This document shows positions 1-8,176 of a stretch of DNA of 64,000 nucleotides, piece by piece. The notes under the pieces are model-generated. The model made no database searches and had not been told where the DNA came from. It saw nothing but the letters and a program-made list of their open reading frames with translations. Made by a program: the position numbers and the translations under genes. Every line of letters begins with the position of its first letter. Position 1 is the stretch's first letter. Source of the stretch: Nonomuraea harbinensis (GTDB lineage: Bacteria > Actinomycetota > Actinomycetes > Streptosporangiales > Streptosporangiaceae); assembly GCF_019396385.1 (NCBI RefSeq), contig NZ_JAHKRN010000023.1:62001-126000 (forward strand), written 5' to 3'.

Positions 1-281
1 ACTCCGGCGTCCAGCGCCCGGTCGAGGCCGCGCGCGTTGACGATCAGGCCGATGTAGCTGAGCCCGTCGCGTCTCGGCACCCGGGCCATCACCTGCTCGG
101 CGTCGGCCATCTGCGGCACCAGGCGCGGGTGGACGAAGCTGACCGCCTCGATGCGGGTCAGCCCGGCGTCGGCCAGGGCCTCGATGTAGGCGACCTTGTC
201 ATCGGTGCCCACCAGGACGGACTCGTTCTGGAGCCCGTCCCTGGGGCCGACTTCGACGAGGTTCACTTCGGGGGGATGCAT
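1..281 (-). CDS. Hydroxymethylglutaryl-CoA lyase family protein, N-terminal part (runs off the window)
   Basis: The first 93 codons of a leftward gene are present; the rest lies outside the window. The start ATG at 281-279 is preceded by AGGA at good spacing. The protein opens MHPPEVNLVEVGPRDGLQNE, and EVGPRDGLQ is the metal- and acyl-CoA-binding signature of HMG-CoA lyase and related DRE-TIM metallolyases. Further on it reads IEAVSFVHPRLVPQMADA, also typical of the family. Family members cleave 3-hydroxy-3-methylglutaryl-CoA or similar branched acyl-CoAs, often at the end of leucine or terpenoid catabolism. It sits 82 bp beyond the ABC transporter genes, in the same direction, and has its own AT-rich upstream region. 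The exact substrate cannot be told from the fragment. Confidence 0.9.
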   Translation of the reverse strand, partial: MHPPEVNLVEVGPRDGLQNESVLVGTDDKVAYIEALADAGLTRIEAVSFVHPRLVPQMADAEQVMARVPRRDGLSYIGLIVNARGLDRALDAG

Positions 282-363
282 GCTTCCTGGATATCAACAT
301 GTATGCAAAAAATCCAGATATAAGGTCATCAAGGGTGATTTCTGGAGTCGATGCATACAATCC
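282..363 (-). promoter_or_regulatory. AT-rich promoter region with TGTATGCA / TGCATACA inverted repeats
   Basis: This 82 bp gap is strikingly AT-rich for the window. TGTATGCA at 300-307 and TGCATACA at 352-359 form an inverted repeat 44 bp apart. TTGTATGCAT-type palindromes are common operators for GntR/FCD regulators. It probably drives the HMG-CoA lyase gene separately from the upstream ABC operon. No GntR gene is in view. Confidence 0.45.
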
Positions 364-2103
364 TCATCCGGCCGCCCGGTCGAGGTCGTCGGCCTGGCGG
401 GCGTACAGGCGGGCGTAGGCGTCCTGGCGGGCCAGGAGCTCCTCGTGGGTGCCCTGCTCCACCAGGCGGCCGCGGTCCAGCACGAGGATGCGGCCGGCGC
501 CGGTCACCGTGGCCAGGCGGTGCGCGATGACCAGGAGGGTCCTGCCCTCGGCCAGGTCGTCGATCTGCCGCTGGATCTCGGCCTCCGTGTGCGTGTCGAG
601 CTCGGAGGTCGCCTCGTCCAGGACGATGACCGGGGCGTCCTTCAGCAGGGCGCGGGCGATCGCCAGCCGCTGCCGCTGGCCGCCGGACAGCCGTTCGCCC
701 ATCTCGCCGATCACGGTGTCGTAGCCCTCGGGCATCGCCGTGATCGTGTCGTGCAGGGCGGCGCGGCGGCAGGCGGCCTCCAGCTCCTCCTGGGTGGCGG
801 CCGGCCGGGCGAGCCTCAGGTTGGCGGCCACGGTGTCGTTGAACAGGTAGGTCCGCTGGCCGACCACGGCCACCAGGTCGCGCAGGTCGCCGAGGCCGAG
901 CCGGTCGACCGGGACGCCGCCGACGCGCACCCTGCCGGAGTCCGGGTCCCAGAACCGGAGCAGGAGCGAGACCAGCGTGGACTTGCCCGAGCCGGACGCG
1001 CCGACGACGGCGTACCGCTCGCCCTCGGGGACGGTGAAGGAGACGTCGCGCAGCGCGGGAGCCGGTCCGCCCGGGTAGGTGAAGGTCACCGACTCGAAGG
1101 CGATCGACCGGCCGGCGGGCCGGGGCTCGGGGGAGCCGGGGTCGACGACCAGGGGCGGCCGGTCGGTGATCTCCCAGAGGCGGCGGGCGGCGGCGAACGC
1201 CTGCTCCAGGTCGGCGACGAACTCCTCCACGCCCAGCACCGGCCCGAAGGCCGCCAGGCCGATCGCGACGGTGATCGCGATGTCCTGCCAGCCGAGGCCC
1301 TGCGCGTGGCCGGTGAACAGGACCGCGATCATCCCGGCGGCGACGAGCAGCTCGTTGAGGCCCCGGCGCAGCGCGATCAGGCGGCCGAGCCGGCCGACGG
1401 CCGACGCGCCGGCGCCGCCGAGCGCGCCCAGCTCGGCCAGGCGGCGCGGCCCGTACCCGAAGGCGAGCACTTCCCTGATGCCCTGGACGCCGTCGGTGAG
1501 GTGCTGGGAGACCTCGCCGCGCGAGCGGCGCAGCTCGGTGGCGGCGGTGGCGGCGGCGCGGTGGCTCAGCCACGGGACCCCGATGCCCACCCCGACCAGG
1601 AACGGCGCGAGCACGAGCGCCACCACGGGACTGAAGACCGTCCCCAGCACGGTCAGGGAGATCACCGGCACGACGGCGGCGGCCAGCGCCGGCGCGATGG
1701 TGTGGGCGTAGAACACCTCGATGCGGTCGATGTCCTTCATCACGCGGGCGAGCAGGTCGCCGGAGCGGCCGCCCTCGGTCCCGGCGGGCGCCTGCGGCTC
1801 GATCCGCTCGTAGAAGTCGTCGCGGAGCAGGGCGAGCAGCTTGAAGGCGACGAAGTGCCCCGAGTACTGCTCGACGTAGCGGAACAGGCCCTTGGCGAAG
1901 GCCATGACGACCATGGCCACGGCGATCCCGCCGATCACCTCCGGCTCGCCGGACACGACCCTGACCACGCCCCAGGCGCCCACGCCGTACAGGGCGATGC
2001 CCAGGCACTGCTGCAGCACGCGGAAGAGGACCGAGACGGCGAGCGGGACCAGGAGGGGCCGGCCGAAGGCCAGCAGCCGCCGGCTGATCTGGATCCTGGT
2101 CAT
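364..2103 (-). CDS. CydC-like ABC exporter half-transporter (permease-ATPase fusion)
   Basis: A 579-residue half-transporter: an N-terminal six-helix ABC exporter membrane domain (about residues 15-300) joined to an ATPase domain. Walker A GASGSGKST is at 368-376, the signature LSGGQ at 472-476 and Walker B VIVLDEA at 492-498. The start ATG overlaps the stop of the upstream gene as ATGA, so the two are translationally coupled and should form a heterodimer. The membrane domain resembles the CydC/CydD thiol and heme transporter group more than drug exporters, but no cytochrome bd genes are nearby. The operon starts beside IclR-type operators, so the substrate may belong to the neighbouring catabolic pathway. 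The substrate is unproven. Confidence 0.85.
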   Translation of the reverse strand: MTRIQISRRLLAFGRPLLVPLAVSVLFRVLQQCLGIALYGVGAWGVVRVVSGEPEVIGGIAVAMVVMAFAKGLFRYVEQYSGHFVAFKLLALLRDDFYERIEPQAPAGTEGGRSGDLLARVMKDIDRIEVFYAHTIAPALAAAVVPVISLTVLGTVFSPVVALVLAPFLVGVGIGVPWLSHRAAATAATELRRSRGEVSQHLTDGVQGIREVLAFGYGPRRLAELGALGGAGASAVGRLGRLIALRRGLNELLVAAGMIAVLFTGHAQGLGWQDIAITVAIGLAAFGPVLGVEEFVADLEQAFAAARRLWEITDRPPLVVDPGSPEPRPAGRSIAFESVTFTYPGGPAPALRDVSFTVPEGERYAVVGASGSGKSTLVSLLLRFWDPDSGRVRVGGVPVDRLGLGDLRDLVAVVGQRTYLFNDTVAANLRLARPAATQEELEAACRRAALHDTITAMPEGYDTVIGEMGERLSGGQRQRLAIARALLKDAPVIVLDEATSELDTHTEAEIQRQIDDLAEGRTLLVIAHRLATVTGAGRILVLDRGRLVEQGTHEELLARQDAYARLYARQADDLDRAAG

Positions 2104-3770
2104 CGTGACCTCACCGCCCTGGCGTAGTGGCCGTCGCCTGTCATCAGTTCCTCGTGCGTGCCCTGCTCGGTGACGGCTCCGTCCTCCAGGACCGCGATCC
2201 GGTCGGCGTCGCGGACGGTGGACAGCCGGTGCGCGATCATCAGCACGGTCCGCCCGGCGGTGAGCCGGTCCAGCGCGGCCAGGATCGCGGCCTCGGACTC
2301 CAGGTCCACGTTGGAGGTCGGCTCGTCGAGGACGAGGATGGGCGCGTCCTTCAGCGCGGCCCGCGCGATCGACACGCGCTGCGCCTGGCCGCCGGAGAGG
2401 GTCAGGCCGCGTTCGCCCACCGGCGTGTCGAGGTCCAGGTCGAGGTCGGCCACGGCGAGCGCCTCGCGCAGCCGGTCGTCGTCGGCGTCGGGCGCGGCGA
2501 CCTTGAGGTTGTCCCTGAGCGTGCCGGTGAACAGGTAGGTCGTCTGGGCGACGACGCTGATCTGCTCGCGCACCCAGGCGGCGGGCACCGCGGTGACGTC
2601 GTGACCGCCGACGCGGATCGTGCCCTCGCCGGGATCCAGGTTGCGCTGGAGCAGGGCGGCGACGGTGGTCTTGCCCGATCCCGAGGGCCCGACCAGCGCC
2701 AGTCTCTCGCCGGGCGCGACGGTGAAGCTCACCTCGCGCAGCACCGGGGTGTCCGGCAGGTAGCCGAAGCCGACCGCGTCGAAGGTCACCTCGGAGGTGG
2801 TCCTTGCCGGGTGCCCGGCGTCGGCGTCGGTGACCGAGGGCCGCTCCGCGAGCAGGGTCCTGATCTCCTTGGCGGCGGCCATGCCGCCCATGCCGACGTA
2901 GAAGAACTGGCCGACCTTGTCCAGCGGCTCGACGAGCTGGGTGGCCAGCAGCACCAGGGCGACCGCCTCGCCCGTGCCGATCGCGCCGTCGCGGAAGCGG
3001 ATCATCGCCAGGACCGTCGCCGCGGTGATCATCCCCAGTGAGAAGACCGTGTCGATCACGAAGAGGATGACCTGGTTGCCGGCCAGCAGCCGCATGATCG
3101 CCTGGCGCAGGTCCTCCGAGGCCCTGGCCAGGGTCCGGCCGTGCGCGGTGCCCTGGTTGAAGAGCTTGAGCGTGGTCAGGCCCTGCAGGGCGTCCAGGAA
3201 GCGGGCGGCCAGCCGGTTGGCGGTGTCGCGGTAGCCGTCGCTGACCCTGGCGAAGGCCCGCTGGAAGACGCCGACGGTGAGCGGGATGGCCGGGACCGCG
3301 ACGGCCAGGACGAGCGCGGTCCACGGGTCGACGAGGATCGCGATGGCGGCCAGCACGAGGATCGGCACGGTCATCGAGGCGAGGATCGGGCCGAGGAAGG
3401 TGGCGTAGTAGGTGGCGACGAGCTCGACGGCCTCGGTTCCGGTGGAGACCAGGCGGCCGGTCTGCTCGCTGGAGCGCAGCGGGGCGCCGAGCCGGAGCAG
3501 GTGGCGGTAGACGCGGTCGCGCAGGTCGAGCTCCAGCCGCCCGCCGGCCCTGACGGTGATCGCCGGCACCCAGGCGGCGCACAGCGCCCGCGCGACGGCC
3601 GCGACGGCCAGCCCGGTGACGACGCCGGCGTCAGGCGGCCCGCCGGCGGCGATCCGGCCGATCGCGTGGCCGGTGAACAGCAGCAGCGCGGTCGTGGCCA
3701 GGGCCTGGAGCCACGTGCCCAGCACGGACAGCAGGACCGGCCCGCGGATGGGCCGCATCAGCGACTCCAC
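2100..3770 (-). CDS. CydD-like ABC exporter half-transporter (permease-ATPase fusion)
   Basis: A 556-residue partner of the downstream half-transporter. I chose the GTG at 3770 because GGAGG lies five bases upstream; an ATG four codons later is possible. The membrane domain contains RFLDALQGLTTLKLFNQG, typical of CydD, followed by an ATPase with GPSGSGKTT, LSGGQAQRV and LVLDEPT. Its start overlaps the end of the small membrane-protein gene by 13 bp, so three genes form one operon read leftward. CydDC has been tied to export of thiols and to heme movement; either would make sense next to a possible tetrapyrrole catabolic cluster, but this is inference. Confidence 0.85.
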   Translation of the reverse strand: MESLMRPIRGPVLLSVLGTWLQALATTALLLFTGHAIGRIAAGGPPDAGVVTGLAVAAVARALCAAWVPAITVRAGGRLELDLRDRVYRHLLRLGAPLRSSEQTGRLVSTGTEAVELVATYYATFLGPILASMTVPILVLAAIAILVDPWTALVLAVAVPAIPLTVGVFQRAFARVSDGYRDTANRLAARFLDALQGLTTLKLFNQGTAHGRTLARASEDLRQAIMRLLAGNQVILFVIDTVFSLGMITAATVLAMIRFRDGAIGTGEAVALVLLATQLVEPLDKVGQFFYVGMGGMAAAKEIRTLLAERPSVTDADAGHPARTTSEVTFDAVGFGYLPDTPVLREVSFTVAPGERLALVGPSGSGKTTVAALLQRNLDPGEGTIRVGGHDVTAVPAAWVREQISVVAQTTYLFTGTLRDNLKVAAPDADDDRLREALAVADLDLDLDTPVGERGLTLSGGQAQRVSIARAALKDAPILVLDEPTSNVDLESEAAILAALDRLTAGRTVLMIAHRLSTVRDADRIAVLEDGAVTEQGTHEELMTGDGHYARAVRSR

Positions 3771-4393
3771 GTGAACCTCCGCGAATGTGCCACAGGAGAC
3801 TTCGTCCGCGTCAGGAGCCAGACGCCCAGGGCGAAGGCCGACCAGTTCAGCGTGTTGAGGATCTCCTCCGCCCACTGCAGGGCGATCGTCTGCTCGGGCC
3901 GCGAGGCCAGCAGGCCCATCACGTACGTGCCGAGAAGGTTGAACCCGAACAGGTAGACCGCGGCGGCCGCCCCGGCCCGGCGGGACAGCAGCAGGAGCCG
4001 GATGCCCACGAGGGTGGCCGAGACGGTGGTCACGATCAGCATCGGCCAGGTGTCCATGACCGCGATCGCGGCGGCGACGCCCAGCAGGGCGAAGCCGGCG
4101 AACGCCCACGCCGGCGGCCGCCGGCCGGATCCGGTCCCCAGCAGCGCCCAGGCCATCAGCGTGAACCCGATGCCGAGCAGGAAGAACTGGGCCTCGGCCA
4201 GCCACACGAGGTCCGGCCCGCGGATCGCCATGATCAGTTTCCAGACGGCCTTGAGCGCGCCGCCCAGCACGGTGAGCCAGCCGCCTGCGGCCACGGCCGG
4301 GTGGCGGGCGTAGGGGACGAGCAGCGCGACCCCGACGGCCATGGCGATGACCGGCAGGAAGTCGACGAGGGCGAGGGAGAGTGGGTATTCCAT
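3758..4393 (-). CDS. Small polytopic membrane protein, first gene of the ABC operon
   Basis: A 211-residue protein made almost entirely of hydrophobic helices, about six or seven membrane segments. I do not recognise the family. The ATG at 4393 is preceded by GGGAG five bases upstream; an ATG four codons earlier is less well placed. The gene overlaps the CydD-like gene by 13 bp and heads the operon. Its promoter region carries the GGAAAC-N3-GTTTCC palindrome at 4409-4423, only 16 bp from the start codon, so the whole operon is probably under the IclR-type regulator encoded at 20.5 kb. It may assist the transporter; no function is claimed. Confidence 0.75.
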   Translation of the reverse strand: MEYPLSLALVDFLPVIAMAVGVALLVPYARHPAVAAGGWLTVLGGALKAVWKLIMAIRGPDLVWLAEAQFFLLGIGFTLMAWALLGTGSGRRPPAWAFAGFALLGVAAAIAVMDTWPMLIVTTVSATLVGIRLLLLSRRAGAAAAVYLFGFNLLGTYVMGLLASRPEQTIALQWAEEILNTLNWSAFALGVWLLTRTKSPVAHSRRFTWSR

Positions 4394-4408
4394 GGCAACT
4401 CCCATTGG

Positions 4409-4423
4409 GGAAACGTCGTTTCC
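4409..4423. promoter_or_regulatory. IclR-type operator 1 (GGAAAC-GTC-GTTTCC)
   Basis: A perfect palindrome with arms GGAAAC and GTTTCC around three bases. It lies 16 bp ahead of the membrane protein/ABC operon and is the closest site to that leftward start. The same motif recurs at 4449, 11711, 12103 and, in altered form, 20370. Confidence 0.7.
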
Positions 4424-4442
4424 AAGTAAGACACGAGATCCA

Positions 4443-4470
4443 TTGACGGGAAACAGTGTTTCCATAACGA
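4443..4470 (+). promoter_or_regulatory. Promoter of the MFS gene with embedded operator 2 (GGAAAC-AGT-GTTTCC)
   Basis: TTGACG (4443-4448) and TAACGA (4465-4470) are separated by 16 bp and fit a vegetative promoter. The perfect palindrome at 4449-4463 fills the spacer exactly, so a bound repressor would block polymerase. Transcription would begin close to 4477, so the MFS transcript may be leaderless. The centres of operators 1 and 2 are 40 bp apart, close to four helical turns. Confidence 0.65.
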
Positions 4471-4471
4471 T

Positions 4472-5821
4472 GTGCGCATGGCGGGCGCTGACGACTACGT
4501 CGAGATCCCCGTCGCGGGCAGGGGCCCCCGGCGGGTGCGCCTGGACGCGGCGGCGCCGTTCGGATGGTGGCCCGCGATCTGCGTCGCGCTGATCGCCTTC
4601 GTCGACCGGGTGGAGTACAACCTGATGGCGGGGGCGCTGGCCGACATCCAGCGGGATCTCGGGTTCGGCGACACGGCGGGCGGCGCCATCGCGACCTCCG
4701 CCGCGCTGGCCGGCGTCATCCTGCTGATCCCCGCCGGGCGGCTGGCCGACCACGGCCGCAGGACCTGGACCTTGTTCCTGGTGGTGGCCGTCTGGTCACT
4801 GCTGACCCTCGGCAGCGGGCTGGTGACCTCGTACGCGATGCTGTTCGCCGTGCGGGTGCTGCTCGGCGGCACGGGGCTGCTCTACAACCCGGCCGCCTCC
4901 AGCCTGCTGGCCGACTACTTCCCGGGCGGCAGCCGGACCCGGGCGTTCTCGCTGGAGCGGTTCGGCTACTTCGCCGGGCCGCCCGTCGGCATCGTCGCCG
5001 GCGGCGCGCTGGCTGAGGCGTACGGCTGGCGGACCATGTTCTTCCTCGTGGCGGTGCCGGGCATGGTGATCGCCCTGCTCTGCCTGACCCTGCGCGAGCC
5101 CGAGCGGGGCACCGGCGACCGCATCGAGATGCTCAGGACCGGCCGGCAGCCGCAGCCCGCCGCCCCGCCGGAACGCCGCGGCCCGGTCCTGGCCGAGATG
5201 CGGGAGCTCCTCCGGATCAGGACCCTGCGCGCCATCGCCGTCGGGCTCGGCACGGTCTTCTTCGGGCTGGGCGGGCTGATGTTCTGGCTGCCCACCTTCT
5301 ACCAGCGCGCCTTCGACCTGTCCGTGGGCGCCGCCTCGGGGCTGGCCGGCGGCGTCGGACTGCTCGGCATGGTCACCGGCAGCGTGCTCGGCGCCCGGCT
5401 CGGTGACAGGGGACACCTGGTCAGGCCGGGATGGCGGGTGACCGTCGGCGCCTGGGGGCTGCTCGTCGGGGCGCTGGCCCTGACGGGTGTCGCCCTGCTG
5501 CTGGTGCTGCCGGTGCAGCTGCTCTGCCTGGCGGTCGCCTCGGGCGGGTTCCTGGTGGCCATCCCCAACCTGACGGCGGCGGCCGCCGACGTGGTGCCCG
5601 CCGCGCGGCGAGGGCTCGGGTTCGCGCTGCTGCAGTTCCTCCTCTCCCTGGCGGGATCGGCTGGACCGCTGCTGGTCGGCGCGTTCTCCGACGCCACCGG
5701 ATCGCTGCGCTGGGCGTACGCCATCCTCGCCGTCCCGTTGCTGGCCGGCGCGCTGCTGGCGTTCCGGGGCAGGGCGAGCCTGGAGGACGACAGGGGGACC
5801 GCCCTCCGGGCCCTTCAGTGA
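4472..5821 (+). CDS. MFS transporter
   Basis: A 449-residue major facilitator with about twelve hydrophobic helices and the loop-2 motif GRLADHGRRTW. The general form recalls spinster-like or organic-acid MFS carriers. The start could be the GTG at 4472 or the ATG at 4478; there is no Shine-Dalgarno sequence and the promoter predicts a start of transcription right there, which favours a leaderless ATG. It is divergent from the ABC operon and shares the two-operator region, so it probably imports a substrate of the pathway or exports a product. It converges with the racemase-family gene and their ends overlap by 7 bp. Confidence 0.85.
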   Translation: MRMAGADDYVEIPVAGRGPRRVRLDAAAPFGWWPAICVALIAFVDRVEYNLMAGALADIQRDLGFGDTAGGAIATSAALAGVILLIPAGRLADHGRRTWTLFLVVAVWSLLTLGSGLVTSYAMLFAVRVLLGGTGLLYNPAASSLLADYFPGGSRTRAFSLERFGYFAGPPVGIVAGGALAEAYGWRTMFFLVAVPGMVIALLCLTLREPERGTGDRIEMLRTGRQPQPAAPPERRGPVLAEMRELLRIRTLRAIAVGLGTVFFGLGGLMFWLPTFYQRAFDLSVGAASGLAGGVGLLGMVTGSVLGARLGDRGHLVRPGWRVTVGAWGLLVGALALTGVALLLVLPVQLLCLAVASGGFLVAIPNLTAAAADVVPAARRGLGFALLQFLLSLAGSAGPLLVGAFSDATGSLRWAYAILAVPLLAGALLAFRGRASLEDDRGTALRALQ

Positions 5822-6558
5822 TCGCGCAGGAGGGAGCCCGCACCGTACACCTTGTCCTCGATGCCGTTGTCCCGCAGCGCCATCCACCAGGTGGCGGCGT
5901 TGATGGCGATGACCGGCTTGCCCAGCCAGCGCTCGGCCTCGTCGGCCAGCCGCACCATCGACAGGTTCGTCCCGCACTGCACGAGCACGTCCACCTCGGC
6001 GGAGTTCACCTCCACCAGCGCGTCGCGCAGCTCGGCCTCGCCCACGTGCGCGATCGACACGGCGGTGGGGCACTTGAGTCCCTTGATCGCGGTCACCTCG
6101 AAGCCGATCTCGGAGAAGAAGCGGACCACGTTCTCGTCGCCGACCGGCTGGTAGGGGGTGACGACGCCGATCCGGCGGGCGCCGAAAAGCTTCAGCGCGC
6201 GCTCGCAGGCCTCGGCGCCGGTGGCGACCCGCAGGCTGGTGAGGCCGTGGATCTGGTCGACGAACTGCCGGTTGCCCTCGACGCCGCCCCAGAAGGTCTC
6301 CGCGGACATGCCCATGACCATGTAGTCGGGCTCGCAGGTCATCACCCGTTCGCAGGCGGCGCCGAGCTCGTCGCGGATCTGGCCGAGCAGGCGTTCCATG
6401 CCCTCATTTCCGGACATGTTCTGATCTCTGATGTGGATCCTGCCGAAGTGCGCGGTCACCCCCGGCACGGTCATCGCAGAGAAGTCCGGCTCCACGATCG
6501 TGTTCGTCGACGGCGCGATCACGCCGAACTTGCGTCGCCAGCCGAGCGCGTCGGTCAC
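5815..6558 (-). CDS. Asp/Glu racemase superfamily enzyme (maleate isomerase or arylmalonate decarboxylase type)
   Basis: A 247-residue protein with the N-terminal APSTNTIVEPD motif of maleate cis-trans isomerases and arylmalonate decarboxylases. Maleate isomerases use two cysteines. Here the first site reads MGMSAETFWGG, where serine stands where cysteine is expected, while the second is kept as QCGTNLS (Cys about 195). A single second-site cysteine is the arrangement of arylmalonate decarboxylase, so a malonate-type decarboxylase is as likely as an isomerase. The GTG start overlaps the SDR stop as GTGA. It is the last gene of the seven-gene operon beginning at 11680. Confidence 0.75.
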   Translation of the reverse strand: MTDALGWRRKFGVIAPSTNTIVEPDFSAMTVPGVTAHFGRIHIRDQNMSGNEGMERLLGQIRDELGAACERVMTCEPDYMVMGMSAETFWGGVEGNRQFVDQIHGLTSLRVATGAEACERALKLFGARRIGVVTPYQPVGDENVVRFFSEIGFEVTAIKGLKCPTAVSIAHVGEAELRDALVEVNSAEVDVLVQCGTNLSMVRLADEAERWLGKPVIAINAATWWMALRDNGIEDKVYGAGSLLRDH

Positions 6559-7277
6559 GGCAGCACCTTTCTCCTCGTGAAGGGGGCGGTGGCGAAGCGG
6601 GCCATGACCTTGCGGTTGGTCAGCCAGCGGACGTGCGCGCCGTTGCCGATCCGGGCGAGCGCCTGCTCGGCCAGCCACGGGGTCACGGTCTCGACCCGGT
6701 CGGCCAGGATGTCGAAGACCTTGCGGGACTTCGGGTTCAGGTCGCGGACGAGCAGGTCGGTGACGACCATGCCGGGGCTGAGCAGCCCGACGGACACCCC
6801 GTCGGGCACCTCCTTGGCCAGGGCCTTGGTCAGGTAGGTCAGCGCCCGCTTGGTGGACCCGTACACCGACAGTCCGGGCACCGCCCGGCCGTCGCTGCCC
6901 AGGCCCTCCATGTTCCACACGTGGCCGTGGCCCTGGCCTGCCATGCCCGCCAGCGCCACCGCGCAGCCGTTGATCACCCCGTTCAGGTTGACGTCGACGA
7001 CCGCGCGGGTCTCCTGCTCGGTCAGCTCCCACAGCGGCACGCGCCGCTGGGTGACGCCGGCGTTGTTGATCCACACGTCCACCCGGCCGTACCCGGCGAC
7101 GGCCGTGTCCCACAGCTCGCGCACCTGGGCCCGGTCGGTGACGTCGGCGACGACGCCGAGCCCGTCCTCGGGCGCTGTGGCGCTGCCGCAGGTCACCACC
7201 TGGTGGCCGCGTGCCAGGAACTCCCTGACCAGGCCGCGCCCGATGCCGCGGCTGCCGCCGGTCACGACGATGACCAC
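6555..7277 (-). CDS. Short-chain dehydrogenase/reductase
   Basis: A 240-residue classical SDR. The nucleotide-binding motif TGGSRGIG is at the N-terminus, NNAG follows near residue 80, and the catalytic Tyr-x3-Lys appears as YGSTK. I took the GTG at 7277, giving the family start VVIVVTGG; it overlaps the previous gene by 16 bp. An SDR would oxidise an alcohol or reduce a ketone formed in the pathway. It is translationally coupled at both ends, so it belongs firmly to the catabolic operon. The substrate is unknown. Confidence 0.88.
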   Translation of the reverse strand: MVIVVTGGSRGIGRGLVREFLARGHQVVTCGSATAPEDGLGVVADVTDRAQVRELWDTAVAGYGRVDVWINNAGVTQRRVPLWELTEQETRAVVDVNLNGVINGCAVALAGMAGQGHGHVWNMEGLGSDGRAVPGLSVYGSTKRALTYLTKALAKEVPDGVSVGLLSPGMVVTDLLVRDLNPKSRKVFDILADRVETVTPWLAEQALARIGNGAHVRWLTNRKVMARFATAPFTRRKVLP

Positions 7278-8176
7278 GTCAGCACCCCGTGCATCACCGC
7301 GGCGAGCGTGCCGCCCTCGAACAGTTCGTAGACCACTGCCAGCTCCGTCCCCGAGCCCATGCCGGGCGTGGCGTCGAGCATGAACTCCCGGCCCTTCAGC
7401 TTCCACACGTCCGCGAAGTGCACGCTGGGGTAGTCGGCCCGGCCGAACGCCTGGGCGTTGCCCCACGCGTCCGGCCCCTCGTAGAAGGAACGGCAGCCGT
7501 CGCGCCGCACGTCGGCCGCGTACTCCCGCTCCAGCGCGCCCGACCAGGTGACGCGCCGGCGGGTCCGCAGCAGGTCGAGCGGCTCCAGCTCGACCCGGAC
7601 CTCGACCGTGCCGGCGGGCTTCTGGTCGGCGCCGAACAGCTCGCAGGCGCCGGCGAACGCGCCGCCGGTCTTGGTCGGCAGGATGTACGGGACCGGCCCG
7701 TTCCGCGTCTCGGCGGCGAGCCAGTCGGCGGTCCTGGCCGGGTCGCGGGTGTAGAGGCCGTTGAAGCAGCCCACGACCGCCGGCCCCTGGTAGAGCATCG
7801 AGGAGTAGACCTGGGTGTCGCCGATCACCTGGTTCCAGGTGTTGAGGTCCACCTGCCAGCCGGGGCCGTAGTAGTGCGCGTCGACGAAGGTCCCGTACGG
7901 CTGGCCGGTGCCGTAGAAGTCGGGGCCGGTGTAGATCCGGCTGGCATCGGAGTCGACCACCCCGAAGGCGAACGGGGCGCCCAGCCGGAACCGGCCCGCC
8001 ATCGGCCCGCCGCCTTCCAGGCCGCCGTCCATGTAGTAGGTGGTCACGCCGTCCTCGTGGACGGAGGAGCGGCGGATGTCCTCGTACCCCTGCCACGTCC
8101 CGGTCGCGTCGAACAGGGACGGCCTGCCGACCCATTCGCCCTCGATGCGCCGCTGCCACTCGCTCGGCTCGGTCAA
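7262..8176 (-). CDS. Unassigned protein, possible calycin/lipocalin-like beta-barrel
   Basis: A 304-residue protein without a signal peptide or membrane segments. The start is TTG at 8176, overlapping the previous stop as TTGA. The sequence is rich in aromatic residues and alternating hydrophobic strands and opens with an EGEWVG segment, which suggests a beta-barrel of the calycin type. That clan includes bilin lyases and DUF3598 proteins that hold tetrapyrroles, but the resemblance is by general pattern only and I cannot confirm the family. It lies between the bilin-reductase-like gene and the SDR in one operon. It may bind or isomerise a pathway intermediate. Confidence 0.55.
   Translation of the reverse strand: MTEPSEWQRRIEGEWVGRPSLFDATGTWQGYEDIRRSSVHEDGVTTYYMDGGLEGGGPMAGRFRLGAPFAFGVVDSDASRIYTGPDFYGTGQPYGTFVDAHYYGPGWQVDLNTWNQVIGDTQVYSSMLYQGPAVVGCFNGLYTRDPARTADWLAAETRNGPVPYILPTKTGGAFAGACELFGADQKPAGTVEVRVELEPLDLLRTRRRVTWSGALEREYAADVRRDGCRSFYEGPDAWGNAQAFGRADYPSVHFADVWKLKGREFMLDATPGMGSGTELAVVYELFEGGTLAAVMHGVLTWSSS

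Noticed and set aside
196..2127. Long + strand reading frame opposite the ABC genes
   Set aside because: It is antisense to clear ABC transporter domains and has a repetitive Gly/Arg/Asp composition with no motif.
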